From: Spirosoma arboris | GTDB taxonomy: Bacteria > Bacteroidota > Bacteroidia > Cytophagales > Spirosomataceae | Direction: 5' to 3' | Assembly: GCF_009754945.1 (NCBI RefSeq) | Contig: NZ_WPIN01000008.1 | Location: 186,001-250,000 of the forward strand | DNA length: 64,000 nucleotides | In this document: positions 26,327 through 34,826 of the stretch, piece by piece | Position numbering within the stretch: the first letter of the stretch is position 1 | Layout: each line of letters begins with the position of its first letter | The notes under the pieces: generated by a model | Told to the model about the DNA's origin: nothing | The model's input: the letters and a program-made list of their open reading frames with translations, nothing else | Databases searched by the model: none | Position numbers and translations under genes: made by a program

Positions 26327-26596
26327 CTATTTTAATGGATCAATTGGGAAAATCCGCTGACCGCTGATAGCTAACTGCCAGTCGGCCATGAGACTTTCCC
26401 TATGAATTTCGATCCAAGCTTCGACTAACTTAATTTTTCCCTTTGGTAATTTCCCTTCTAATAACTCGCCACTTTCAATGGCAAAAACGGCTTCCATTTC
26501 ACTATATCGAACATGAATGTGGGGCAGATGATGCTATTTGTTGTCAAGATAATAGAGACTGACAATCAGCCCGTAAAACATGGATATAACTGGCAT
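26327..26596 (-). pseudogene. DUF4160 gene with in-frame amber stop
   Basis: The frame from the ATG at 26596 reads MPVISMFYGLIVSLYYLDNK, then TAG (26534-26536), then continues HHLPHIHVRYSEMEAVFAIE to a normal end at 26327 (FPIDPLK). Family members usually have NKQHHLPHIH there, so CAG to TAG is the likely change. Everything else is intact, so the inactivation looks recent. The DUF2442 gene starts 8 bases after its stop. Alternatives are a sequencing error or an amber suppressor. Confidence 0.85.
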
Positions 26597-26642
26597 GGAA
26601 AAATAACGTAAAATCAGAAGTAATGAATCCTTGGGGTGTCAA

Positions 26643-26694
26643 TTTACACCGCGTCCGACAAACTCGTAAACGTAAACTCCCGAATTTTCATCGG
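26643..26694. repeat. 52-base direct repeat (copy 2), 3' end of pmbA
   Basis: Partner of 26016-26067; the two start points are 627 bases apart. It encodes the last residues and stop of the intact pmbA gene. Confidence 0.9.
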
Positions 26695-27981
26695 GGGCAC
26701 CAAGTAGTTGCGATCTGTTTCGGTACTGACTACACGCTCTGGTTTGCCTAATGATTCGAGGTTATTGAGCATGATGATCGGACTCTCGTTGAACCGGAAG
26801 TTCTTGATCGGATGCTTTATCTTACCGTTTTCGATGTAGAATGTCCCATCGCGGGTGAGGCCTGTGAGCAGGATCGTCTGCGGGTCAACTTCCCGAATGT
26901 ACCAGAGTTTCGTGACGAGAATGCCGCGTTGGGTACTCTTGATCATGTCTTCTAGTGACGAGTTGCCACCCATCATGATCATGTTATTGGGAAACGGAAT
27001 GGCTTTTTTGCCCTGCTTCTGCGCCCAAAAACGTTCGTAAGAGAGGTTTTTTACCACTCCTTTTTCAATCCACATCATTTTTTCCTGTGGACGGCCATCC
27101 CCTGACCAGGGCGAAGCAGGCAGTTCGGCGTTGGTCGGATCGGAGTAAATCGTGATGCGCTCATCAACAATCTTGTCCCCGATTCGCGATTTACCACCTG
27201 ACTTGCTGAAATACGACCGACCTTCATCGGCCGAGCGTGCATCCATGTTGAAGTAGATGTTTTCGAGCAGCACGACGGCGGCTGTTGGCTCCAGAATAAC
27301 CGTGTATTTTCCTGGCTCAATGGCTCGCGCTTCGGCAGAACCTTGCGCTTTTTGGATGGCGATGCGCGTGGCAGCCGCTGTATCCAATTTGGTGAAGTCG
27401 CTATACCCACGCGCCACGTAGCCCGAACCTTTCCCATCGGGCGTGCGGACGGTTAACGAAAAGTTGACACTTGTGCTGGGGTAGTAGGCAAACAGGCCCT
27501 TTGAGTTCATCATGGCAGTATAGCCATAATTATCCTGCAAGAAACCAGCAGCCGTTAAGTTTTTCTCCCGCGAGAGTTGCAGACTTTTATCAACGGCAGT
27601 AGCCCGTGTGTCGGGTGTGATTTTAGCCGTAGAGTCAAAGAAACCACTCGATTTTACGTATTGCTGTGGTCCCAGAATACCTACATATTCCGGATTTTCG
27701 GGAGCTAGTTTTGCTAATTCTTCAGATCGGCGGACTACTTTTTCAAGCGACGCATCGTCAAATTCATCGATGGTTGCTGTACCAACTCGCTTGCCGAAAG
27801 CCGATTGTACGGCTAAATTTTTATTGATGAGCGAGCCGCTGGTCGAGACTTCGTTGCGGGCGTACCGGAGATTGCCCCGTTCTTCGCCCAGGAGGTTCAC
27901 TTCGCACTCGTCGGCTTTCGAGTAGCTGAGAACTTTGGTGAGCAGTGCTTTCGCTTCTGCTTCGGTTAGGATGATTGCCAT
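26644..27981 (-). CDS. TldE/PmbA family protein, pair 4
   Basis: 445 residues, no signal peptide. It has the TldE plan: N-terminal alpha/beta domain (KVLSYSKADECEVNLLGEER), RYARNEVSTSG, and the C-terminal beta barrel (EPGKYTVILEPTAAVVLLEN, RDGTFYIENGKIKHPIKNFR). TldE lacks the zinc motif and is the partner of TldD in a heterodimeric protease. It ends in FTFTSLSDAV like its three paralogues. Its N-terminal part (ECEVNLLGEERGN) is the most divergent of the four. Its 3' end is duplicated downstream. Confidence 0.8.
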   Translation of the reverse strand: MAIILTEAEAKALLTKVLSYSKADECEVNLLGEERGNLRYARNEVSTSGSLINKNLAVQSAFGKRVGTATIDEFDDASLEKVVRRSEELAKLAPENPEYVGILGPQQYVKSSGFFDSTAKITPDTRATAVDKSLQLSREKNLTAAGFLQDNYGYTAMMNSKGLFAYYPSTSVNFSLTVRTPDGKGSGYVARGYSDFTKLDTAAATRIAIQKAQGSAEARAIEPGKYTVILEPTAAVVLLENIYFNMDARSADEGRSYFSKSGGKSRIGDKIVDERITIYSDPTNAELPASPWSGDGRPQEKMMWIEKGVVKNLSYERFWAQKQGKKAIPFPNNMIMMGGNSSLEDMIKSTQRGILVTKLWYIREVDPQTILLTGLTRDGTFYIENGKIKHPIKNFRFNESPIIMLNNLESLGKPERVVSTETDRNYLVPPMKIREFTFTSLSDAV

Positions 27982-27997
27982 TAAAATGTTGTTTCGG

Positions 27998-28058
27998 GTT
28001 CCAAATTCAAGGTTAAAAGGAACTATCCAGTTGGAACCTTGAACCTGAAACGTTGAAC
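27998..28058. repeat. Heptad-word palindrome (TTGAAC type) inside pair 4
   Basis: 28031-28058 divides into four exact 7-base words (TTGGAAC, CTTGAAC and two variants). 27998-28018 holds three complementary-type words (GTTCCAA, ATTCAAG and one more). Nine-base arms at 28006-28014 and 28035-28043. The last base of the last word is also the first base of the tldD stop codon complement at 28058. Confidence 0.7.
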
Positions 28059-29698
28059 TATATTTTCCGTGCTGTATTGATCACATTGACACCATTGAAG
28101 CGGGCGGTGCTGCTACCGTGCGATACGGCACTCGATTGCGGGGGCTGACCTTTGCCATCGAAGAACGAACCACCAAGTCGGTAATCATTCTCGTCACATA
28201 CGGCCACGCACGAATTCCAGAATTCCTGCGTGTTCGATTGATAGGCTACATCTTTGAGCATGCCTGCAATCTGTCCGTCCTTGATTTCGTAGAACAACTG
28301 GCCTCCAAACTGGAAGTTATACCGTTGCTGGTCAATCGAGAAGGAACCATCGCCAATAATGTAAATGCCTTTTTTGACATCCTTAATCATATCCTGAACC
28401 GACAAAGGCGTCTTTCCGGCTGCCAGTGATACGTTGGCCATGCGCTGAAACTGCACCGAACTCCAACTATCGGCATAGCAACACCCCTGCGATTCTTTCT
28501 CGCCTATGATATGCACCTGATCCCGAATGGCCTGGTAGTTGACCAGTGTACCATCTTTCACTAAGTCCCATTTTTTGGTGGCAACACCTTCGTCGTCATA
28601 GCCAACCGCACCCAATGAACCGACCTGAGTTTTGTCGGCAATGAGATTTACCTGCTTGCTACCATAGTTGAAGTTTTTCGATTGCCATTTATCCAGCGTC
28701 GCAAAACTGGTTCCGGCAAAGTTGGCTTCGTAGCCCAGTACCCGATCAAGTTCAAGAGGGTGACCGACGGATTCGTGAATGGTGAGCCAGAGATGCGACG
28801 GATCAAGTACAAGATCATACTTTCCTGCTTCGACTGACTTTGCCGTGTGTTTGGCGCGGGCCTGTTTAGCGGCTGCGGTCACGTCTTCGAGCATGTCATA
28901 CCCCTTGTTGTAGCGAGTGGTTATGCCCGTTACCTTGTCGGCAGGATTTGCTTGCAGGTACTCGTAGCCCATGCCCATAGGCGCACTCAGAGCATTCCGG
29001 GTTTCGAATTTGCCTGATTTTGGATCAATTGCTGTAACGTTAAAAATGGGCCAGATCCGATGAATATCCTGGTCGGCGTAGGTGCCATCGCTTGACGCAA
29101 AGTACTTCTGTTCGTTGACCATGAACAGAACTGAGTTTACGTAATTGGCTCCGTTTTTCAGCGCGGCATCATTGACAGACAACAGTAAATCAACCTTTTC
29201 TTTGATGGGCACTTCGAAGGCATTTCGCTTAATGGGGGCTTTCCAGCTTACTTCGCCATAGCCTTTTTGAGCAGCGAGTTGAACGGGTTGCTTCATGAGT
29301 TTGGCATTTGCTTTCGCAATGGCCACGGCTTTTTCGGCAGCCTGGGCTGTGTCGGCCTCACTTTTGGCATCGACAACGGCAGCAAATCCCCAGCAACCGT
29401 CGGCAATGACACGAACCCCAACCCCATAGGATTCGGTGTTCACAATGTTCTGCACCTTGTCTTCGCGGGTGATCACGAACTGGTTCAGGTAACGCCCGAT
29501 GCGGACATCGGTGTAGCTCGCGCCTTTACTTTTGGCCGCGTTCATGGCCGCATCGGCCAGGCGTTTCTTCACGGCCACATCCAGGCCAGGTTCCAGTAAG
29601 GCTTCAGGACTGACAGGACGCGAGAAGGCAGGAAGGTTAGGCAGCAGGATACCAGCGGCTCCCATGCCCATAAGTTGATTGAAATCTCGACGATTCAA
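28058..29698 (-). CDS. TldD family metalloprotease with Tat signal, pair 4
   Basis: 546 residues. The N terminus is a twin-arginine signal (NRRDFNQLMGMGAAGILL). The zinc site HESVGH is at about residues 308-313 within LTIHESVGHPLELDRVLGYE, and a conserved NSCVAVCDENDYRLGG near the C terminus can supply the third (Cys) ligand known from TldD. TldD-TldE degrades or matures unfolded peptides (e.g. microcin B17 leader removal). Export by Tat would place this copy in the periplasm, unlike E. coli TldD. By eye it is closest to the copy at 34827. Confidence 0.85.
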   Translation of the reverse strand: MNRRDFNQLMGMGAAGILLPNLPAFSRPVSPEALLEPGLDVAVKKRLADAAMNAAKSKGASYTDVRIGRYLNQFVITREDKVQNIVNTESYGVGVRVIADGCWGFAAVVDAKSEADTAQAAEKAVAIAKANAKLMKQPVQLAAQKGYGEVSWKAPIKRNAFEVPIKEKVDLLLSVNDAALKNGANYVNSVLFMVNEQKYFASSDGTYADQDIHRIWPIFNVTAIDPKSGKFETRNALSAPMGMGYEYLQANPADKVTGITTRYNKGYDMLEDVTAAAKQARAKHTAKSVEAGKYDLVLDPSHLWLTIHESVGHPLELDRVLGYEANFAGTSFATLDKWQSKNFNYGSKQVNLIADKTQVGSLGAVGYDDEGVATKKWDLVKDGTLVNYQAIRDQVHIIGEKESQGCCYADSWSSVQFQRMANVSLAAGKTPLSVQDMIKDVKKGIYIIGDGSFSIDQQRYNFQFGGQLFYEIKDGQIAGMLKDVAYQSNTQEFWNSCVAVCDENDYRLGGSFFDGKGQPPQSSAVSHGSSTARFNGVNVINTARKI

Positions 29699-29912
29699 GG
29701 TTTGGTTCTCCTATTTATTGATTAGTGAAGCGTAAACAAAGCAAGGCCAATATACAGGTTGATACCTGAAATTTAGAATTTAAAGACAGGAATCGACTTG
29801 TTAGCCAATGTTTGTTGACCAATTGCGAATAAAAGCCAAATCATTAAAAAAAGCTTGCGTTAAATTTTGGAAGGTAAAAGACTAATTTAAACGGCGTTCC
29901 GAATTAAACGAT

Positions 29913-29943
29913 AAGGGAGCCATACTGCTCGTATGACTCCCTT
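29913..29943 (-). terminator. Hairpin downstream of pair 3
   Basis: Arms of 13 bases (AAGGGAGCCATAC and its complement, one mismatch) with a 5-base loop, 23 bases beyond the pmbA stop at 29966. Weak T tract. The gap 29699-29965 otherwise shows only AT-rich sequence and the upstream region of the pair-4 tldD, whose start is preceded by AGGAGA. Confidence 0.55.
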
Positions 29944-29965
29944 TTAATCTAGCGTTCTTTTAAAT

Positions 29966-31333
29966 TTAAACCGCGTCCGATAAGCTCGTAAAGGTAAAAT
30001 CCCTGGCTTTTACTGGCGGAATCAGATTGCCTCCCACCCGCATCGGTGTACCTAATGCTTCAACGTTGTTCAGGACAATGACTGCACTTTCGTTGAACCG
30101 GAAGTTCTTGATGGGAAACTTGATCTGGCCATTTTCAATGTAAAATGTTCCATCGCGGGTCAGGCCCGTTTGCAGCAACGTTTTTGGATCGACCATACGA
30201 ACGTACCAAAGACGGGTGACTAAAATGCCCTTATCTGTGCTTTTGATCAGATCGGCCAGCGATTGACTGCCCCCCGCCATGATGAAACCAGTAGGTGATG
30301 GCGTTGCTTTTACTCCTTTCTTATCGGCCCAGAAACGGGAATAGCTCATATTTTTCACGACGCCATTCTCGAACCACGTTATTTTCTCTTGCGGACGACC
30401 GTCGCCAACGGCTCCTCCTCCGCCGAGAAACGAGCCCGTGCGGTTTCGGCCTTCACCAGCAAAGGGTTCGCTTGGGGCTTCCAGATTCATTGGGTCTGAA
30501 TAGATGGTTACCCGTTCGTCAATGAGCTTTTCGCCCAGGCGGGTTCCTCCCCCTTTTTTACTTAGAAAACTCCGGCCTTCGTCAGCCAGACGAGTATCCA
30601 TACCCGACATCATGCTCTGCAATAACGTACCCATTGCGGTGGGTTCCAGAATGACCGTGTACTTGCCAGGCTCTAATGCCCGAGCGTTAGTAGACGCCAG
30701 TGCTTTCTGCATAGCAATGCCGGTCACCGAACGAGTTTTCAATTTCGATATGTCATTGAAGTCGCGGGTAACATAGCCTGAACCAGTTGCATCGGCTGTC
30801 CGAACTGTAACTGAGAAATCGACCGACGTTGCTTTGTTGTACCCAAATAGACCTTTACTGTTGGCGATAGCCGAGAAACCAGTTGTATCCTGCATAAAAC
30901 CAGCTGCGCTGAGGTTCTTTTGTTCGCAGGCGTCAACACTGTCGAAAGCAACCTGAGCCCTAAATTCCGAATCCATCTTGGCCGTATTTTCCGAATACAT
31001 TGGCGTTTCGAGATACGTCTGTGGCCCAATCATGGGCATGTATTCTGGGTTTTCAGGAGCTAGTCTGGCAATTTCTTCAGCGCGCCGAACGGTTCGTTCA
31101 AGCGCCTTATCGTTAAACTCATTGATCGTCGCCGAACCCATCCGTTTGCCGATACCAGCCGTAACCAACAACGACATATTGTCTGATTCACCGCCGGAGG
31201 AAACGCTATTGAGCGCATACCGAATGTTACTCGTACGGCCTCCGCCCAGACTAACACTCATTTCGTCGGCTTTGGAATAAGACAGCGCTTTTTCCAGAAT
31301 TTTCTTTGCTTCTTCTTTAGATATGATGGACAT
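29966..31333 (-). CDS. TldE/PmbA family protein, pair 3
   Basis: 455 residues, no signal. Same architecture as the other TldE copies (RYALNSVSSGGES, EPGKYTVILEPTAMGTLLQS, FTFTSLSDAV end). It carries an extra Gly/Arg loop near residue 295-315 (GEGRNRTGSFLGGGGAVG) before the conserved DGRPQEK. Starts 11 bases after the stop of its tldD partner, so translation is probably coupled. Confidence 0.8.
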   Translation of the reverse strand: MSIISKEEAKKILEKALSYSKADEMSVSLGGGRTSNIRYALNSVSSGGESDNMSLLVTAGIGKRMGSATINEFNDKALERTVRRAEEIARLAPENPEYMPMIGPQTYLETPMYSENTAKMDSEFRAQVAFDSVDACEQKNLSAAGFMQDTTGFSAIANSKGLFGYNKATSVDFSVTVRTADATGSGYVTRDFNDISKLKTRSVTGIAMQKALASTNARALEPGKYTVILEPTAMGTLLQSMMSGMDTRLADEGRSFLSKKGGGTRLGEKLIDERVTIYSDPMNLEAPSEPFAGEGRNRTGSFLGGGGAVGDGRPQEKITWFENGVVKNMSYSRFWADKKGVKATPSPTGFIMAGGSQSLADLIKSTDKGILVTRLWYVRMVDPKTLLQTGLTRDGTFYIENGQIKFPIKNFRFNESAVIVLNNVEALGTPMRVGGNLIPPVKARDFTFTSLSDAV

Positions 31334-31344
31334 GTCGAGGAGGG

Positions 31345-32985
31345 TTAAATTTTTCGTCCAGTGTTGAGTACGTTGACACCATTAAACCGAGCTGTTGAGC
31401 TACCGTGGGAAACCGAGTTGATTTGAGCAGGCTGACCTTTGCCGTCGAAGAAGGTGCCCCCCATACGATAGTCACGTTCATCACACACTTTCACGCACGA
31501 GTTCCAGAATTCCTGCGTATTGGACTGATAAGCCACATCCCGAAGCATACCGGCAATCTGACCATCTTTGATTTCGTAGAACAACTGACCGCCAAACTGG
31601 AAATTATACCGCTGTTGGTCAATGGAATACGAACCATCGCCAATAATATAAATCCCTTTCTTAACATCCTTGATCATCTCATCGACCGTGAGCCGCTCTT
31701 TGCCCGGCGCTAACGAAATATTCGCCATCCGCTGAAACTGAACGGTACTCCAGCTATCGGCATAGCAACATCCCTGCGACTCGGTTTCGCCTAACATGTG
31801 TACCTGATCGCGGATGGCCTGATAGTTGACCAGAATGCCGTCTTTGATAATATCCCATTTCTTGGTTTTCACGCCTTCGTCGTCCCAACCAACATCGCCC
31901 AGCGATCCCGGCTGCGTTTTGTCAGCGAAGAAGTTGACTTCCTTGCTGCCATAGTTGAAGTTTTTTGACTTCCATTTGTCGAATGTTGCAAACGAAGTAC
32001 CGGCCAAATTGGCCTCATAACCTAATACCCGATCCAACTCCGTAGCGTGCCCTACCGATTCATGAATCGTTAAATAGGTGTGCGAAGGGTCCAGTATTAA
32101 ATCCCATTTGCCTGGTTCTACCGACTTGGCTTTCAGCTTAAGGCGAGCTTGTTTAGCGGCTGCTGTCGCGTCTTCGAGCATGTCGTACCCCTGGTTATAC
32201 CGGGTTGTCACGCCTGTTAGTTTGTCTGTGGGATTGGTTTGCAGGTAGTCGTAACTTCGACCCATCGGCGCACTCAGAGACTCTCGGGTTGCCATCAGAC
32301 CACTCGATTTATCAACAGCCGTAACGGTGAAGTTTGGCCAAATTCGGTGTACATCCTGATCGATATACGAGCCATCGGTTGAGGCAAAATACTTCTGTTC
32401 ATTGATCATGAACAGGGTCGAATTCACAAAATCGGCACCATTGCTCATGGCTGCTCCATTAACAGCCAAGAGCAAATCCGTTTTCTCTTTGACCGGTATC
32501 TCAAATGAATGTTTCTCGACTTTCGTCTTCCAGGAAACTTCGCCAAAGCCTTTCTGTGGGGCAAGTTGTACAGGTTTTTTCATTAGCCTGGAATGGGCTT
32601 TGGCAAAAGCAACCGCTTTTTCGGCGGTTCTGGCCACGTCGTCTTCACTTTGCGTTTCGCCCATAGCGGCAAATCCCCAACAGCCATTGGCAATGACACG
32701 CACACCCACGCCAAACGACTCCGTGTTGATGATGTTCTGCACCTTGTCCTCACGGGTCATGACGTACTGATTCAGATAGCGGGCAATTCGGACATCGGCG
32801 TAGGTTGCTCCTTTGGCGGTTGCTGCATTCAGGGCGACATCGGCCAGTCGTTTCTTAATGGCGATGTCAAGGCCGGGCTCCAATAATTCTTCAGCGGTGA
32901 CAGTTCGGGCAAGGGCTGGTATTTTGGGCATAAAAAGACCAGCAGCGCCCAACCCAAGGGTTTGAGTAAAGTCTCGACGATTCAA
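31345..32985 (-). CDS. TldD family metalloprotease with Tat signal, pair 3
   Basis: 546 residues. Tat signal NRRDFTQTLGLGAAGLFM ending in PALAR. Zinc motif HESVGH at about 308-313 (TIHESVGHATELDRVLGYE); NSCVKVCDERDYRMGG near the C terminus. The ribosome binding site is strong (AGGAGG about 13 bases before the ATG), unusual for Bacteroidota and a sign of high expression. The 464-base gap upstream (32986-33449) holds a very AT-rich stretch and two hairpins. Confidence 0.85.
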   Translation of the reverse strand: MNRRDFTQTLGLGAAGLFMPKIPALARTVTAEELLEPGLDIAIKKRLADVALNAATAKGATYADVRIARYLNQYVMTREDKVQNIINTESFGVGVRVIANGCWGFAAMGETQSEDDVARTAEKAVAFAKAHSRLMKKPVQLAPQKGFGEVSWKTKVEKHSFEIPVKEKTDLLLAVNGAAMSNGADFVNSTLFMINEQKYFASTDGSYIDQDVHRIWPNFTVTAVDKSSGLMATRESLSAPMGRSYDYLQTNPTDKLTGVTTRYNQGYDMLEDATAAAKQARLKLKAKSVEPGKWDLILDPSHTYLTIHESVGHATELDRVLGYEANLAGTSFATFDKWKSKNFNYGSKEVNFFADKTQPGSLGDVGWDDEGVKTKKWDIIKDGILVNYQAIRDQVHMLGETESQGCCYADSWSTVQFQRMANISLAPGKERLTVDEMIKDVKKGIYIIGDGSYSIDQQRYNFQFGGQLFYEIKDGQIAGMLRDVAYQSNTQEFWNSCVKVCDERDYRMGGTFFDGKGQPAQINSVSHGSSTARFNGVNVLNTGRKI

Positions 32986-33283
32986 GTTGTATTCCTCCTA
33001 TATGGTTAAATTAAGCGAAAATGAGTAGTCAGCTTTAGTCTAAATGGAGGTGAGGAAAGATTGTGGTATATTCTAAAATCGACTTAAATTATGAAATTAA
33101 ATATCTATAAAAAATGAATAACTTATAATTAATTTTGAGTTAATGTATATAGTCAACTAATTATTTGTTTATTGATAAAATGCGAAAAATTAATGTAACA
33201 TATTTGTATTGATTCGAATTCTAAGGAGTTTTCCAGGGTAATAATAGACGTAACTTATTTATAAATAGATAATTACTTATTGT

Positions 33284-33373
33284 GGTTGTATCCTCGGTCT
33301 GTGTCCTTACAAAACGCCTGTTTGACAGTCTTATTCAAAGCGTTCTGTGAGGACACAGACCGAGGATGCAACC
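33284..33373. repeat. Long imperfect palindrome between pairs 2 and 3
   Basis: Outer arms 33284-33307 and 33350-33373 pair at 23 of 24 positions (core CCTCGGTCTGTGTCCT). Inner arms near ACAAAACGC / GCGTTCTGT extend the stem. It follows an AT-rich gene-free stretch (33055-33283). It lacks the heptad period of other palindromes and looks like a discrete MITE- or REP-like unit. Confidence 0.7.
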
Positions 33374-33386
33374 GAGAAAAACACCA

Positions 33387-33427
33387 AAAACAAAGGCCGT
33401 TATCTTTCGATAGCGGCCTTTGTTTTT
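33387..33427 (-). terminator. Intrinsic terminator of pair 2
   Basis: Arms of about 18 bases with one mismatch (AAAGGCCGTTATC against GATAGCGGCCTTT cores), TTTC loop, with T-rich sequence on the minus-strand 3' side. 22 bases beyond the pmbA stop at 33450. Confidence 0.75.
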
Positions 33428-33449
33428 ATATCAATTGAATCGGCTAAAC

Positions 33450-34811
33450 CTATACGGCATCCGACAAACTCGTGAACGTAAAGTCCCGAATCTTCATCGG
33501 TGGAATCAAATTGCCACCCGCCCGAACTGGTTTGCCCAACGCTTCTACGTTGTTTAGCATGATGACCGGACTTTCGTTGAAACGGAAATTCTTGATCGGG
33601 AATTTGATCTGGCCGTTTTCGATGTAGAACGTACCGTCACGAGTCAGGCCGGTGTATAGTTGTGTTTGTGGATCAACGGCCCGGATGTACCAGAAGCGCG
33701 TCACCAGAATGCCTTTGTCCGTGCTTTTGATTAGATCTGCCAGCGATTGGGTGCCACCCAGCATGATAAAACCACCCGGAGCAGGGATGGGTTTAACTCC
33801 CTTTTTGTCAGCCCAGTAGCGAGAATAATACATGTTTTTGACAACACCATTCTCGATCCATGTCCGTTTTTCCTGAGGCAGCCCATCACCACCGCCACCA
33901 CCGAAACGGCCCTGACCACCGCCACCACCTCCTCCGCCGAATGGCGAGAGTGGTAACTCGGCGTTCATAGGATCGGAAATGAACGTAACGCGCTCGTCAA
34001 AGAGTTTTTCGCCGAGACGGGTGCCGCCCCCTTTCTTGCTCAGGAAGCTCCGGCCTTCGTCGGCATTACGGGCATCCATGCTACGCATCATGTTCTGAAG
34101 CAACTCGACCGAAGCGGTTGGTTCCAGAATAACCGTGTATTTGCCTGGCTCCAGCGCCCGCGCACTTGCCGATGCCAACGCTTTTTGCATGGCTATTTCG
34201 GTAGTTGCCTTGGTATTGAGTTTGCTGACGTCGTTTACATCTGGGTTAGCATAGCCTGAACCCAAACCATCGGCCGTCCGAACCGTAATCGAGAAATCAA
34301 CTCCAGTAGACCGATTATAACCGAATAAGCCCTTGCTGTTGCCAATACATGCAAAGCCAGTTGTGTCTTCCATGTATCCAGCTGCCGTCAGGTTCTTCTT
34401 TTTGCAGGGATCGATACTATCGAAAGCGGCTTTGGCACGGAATTCCGGATCAATTTTGGCTGTACTTTCTGAATACGTTCCCGTCTCCAAATAGGTTTGA
34501 GGCCCTAACATGGGCATATACTCTGGGTTTTCGGGAGCAAGTTTGGCGATTTCTTCGGCCCGACGAACGGTCTTTTCCAGCGAGGCATCGTCAAACTCGT
34601 TTATGGTAGCCGTTCCAGAACGCTTACCATAAACGGCTGTTACCGCCAGAGACAGGTTGTCCGATTCGCCACTGGTCGAAACCGAGTTGCGTGCGTACCG
34701 AATGTTGCCCGTACGATTCCCATTCAGGCTAACACTCATTTCGTCGGCTTTCGAATAAGCCAGCACTTTATCGACTATTTTTTTTGCTTCTTCCTTCGTT
34801 AAGATGGCCAT
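33450..34811 (-). CDS. TldE/PmbA family protein, pair 2, with Gly-rich loop
   Basis: 453 residues. TldE architecture as in the other copies. Residues 292-310 form a nearly pure glycine loop broken by QGRF, placed directly before the conserved PQEK. Pairs 1 and 4 have only a short SGDGRPQEK here. Starts 15 bases after its tldD partner. The DNA of the loop is a run of GGT/GGC-type codons and could be slippage-prone. Confidence 0.8.
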   Translation of the reverse strand: MAILTKEEAKKIVDKVLAYSKADEMSVSLNGNRTGNIRYARNSVSTSGESDNLSLAVTAVYGKRSGTATINEFDDASLEKTVRRAEEIAKLAPENPEYMPMLGPQTYLETGTYSESTAKIDPEFRAKAAFDSIDPCKKKNLTAAGYMEDTTGFACIGNSKGLFGYNRSTGVDFSITVRTADGLGSGYANPDVNDVSKLNTKATTEIAMQKALASASARALEPGKYTVILEPTASVELLQNMMRSMDARNADEGRSFLSKKGGGTRLGEKLFDERVTFISDPMNAELPLSPFGGGGGGGGQGRFGGGGGDGLPQEKRTWIENGVVKNMYYSRYWADKKGVKPIPAPGGFIMLGGTQSLADLIKSTDKGILVTRFWYIRAVDPQTQLYTGLTRDGTFYIENGQIKFPIKNFRFNESPVIMLNNVEALGKPVRAGGNLIPPMKIRDFTFTSLSDAV

Positions 34812-34826
34812 CTTTTTAGTTGCTGA

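Noticed and set aside
26016..26694. The 52-base repeats as a transposon target-site duplication
   Set aside because: Far too long for a duplication by known transposases and no transposase present; 3'-end replacement or a remnant copy fits better.
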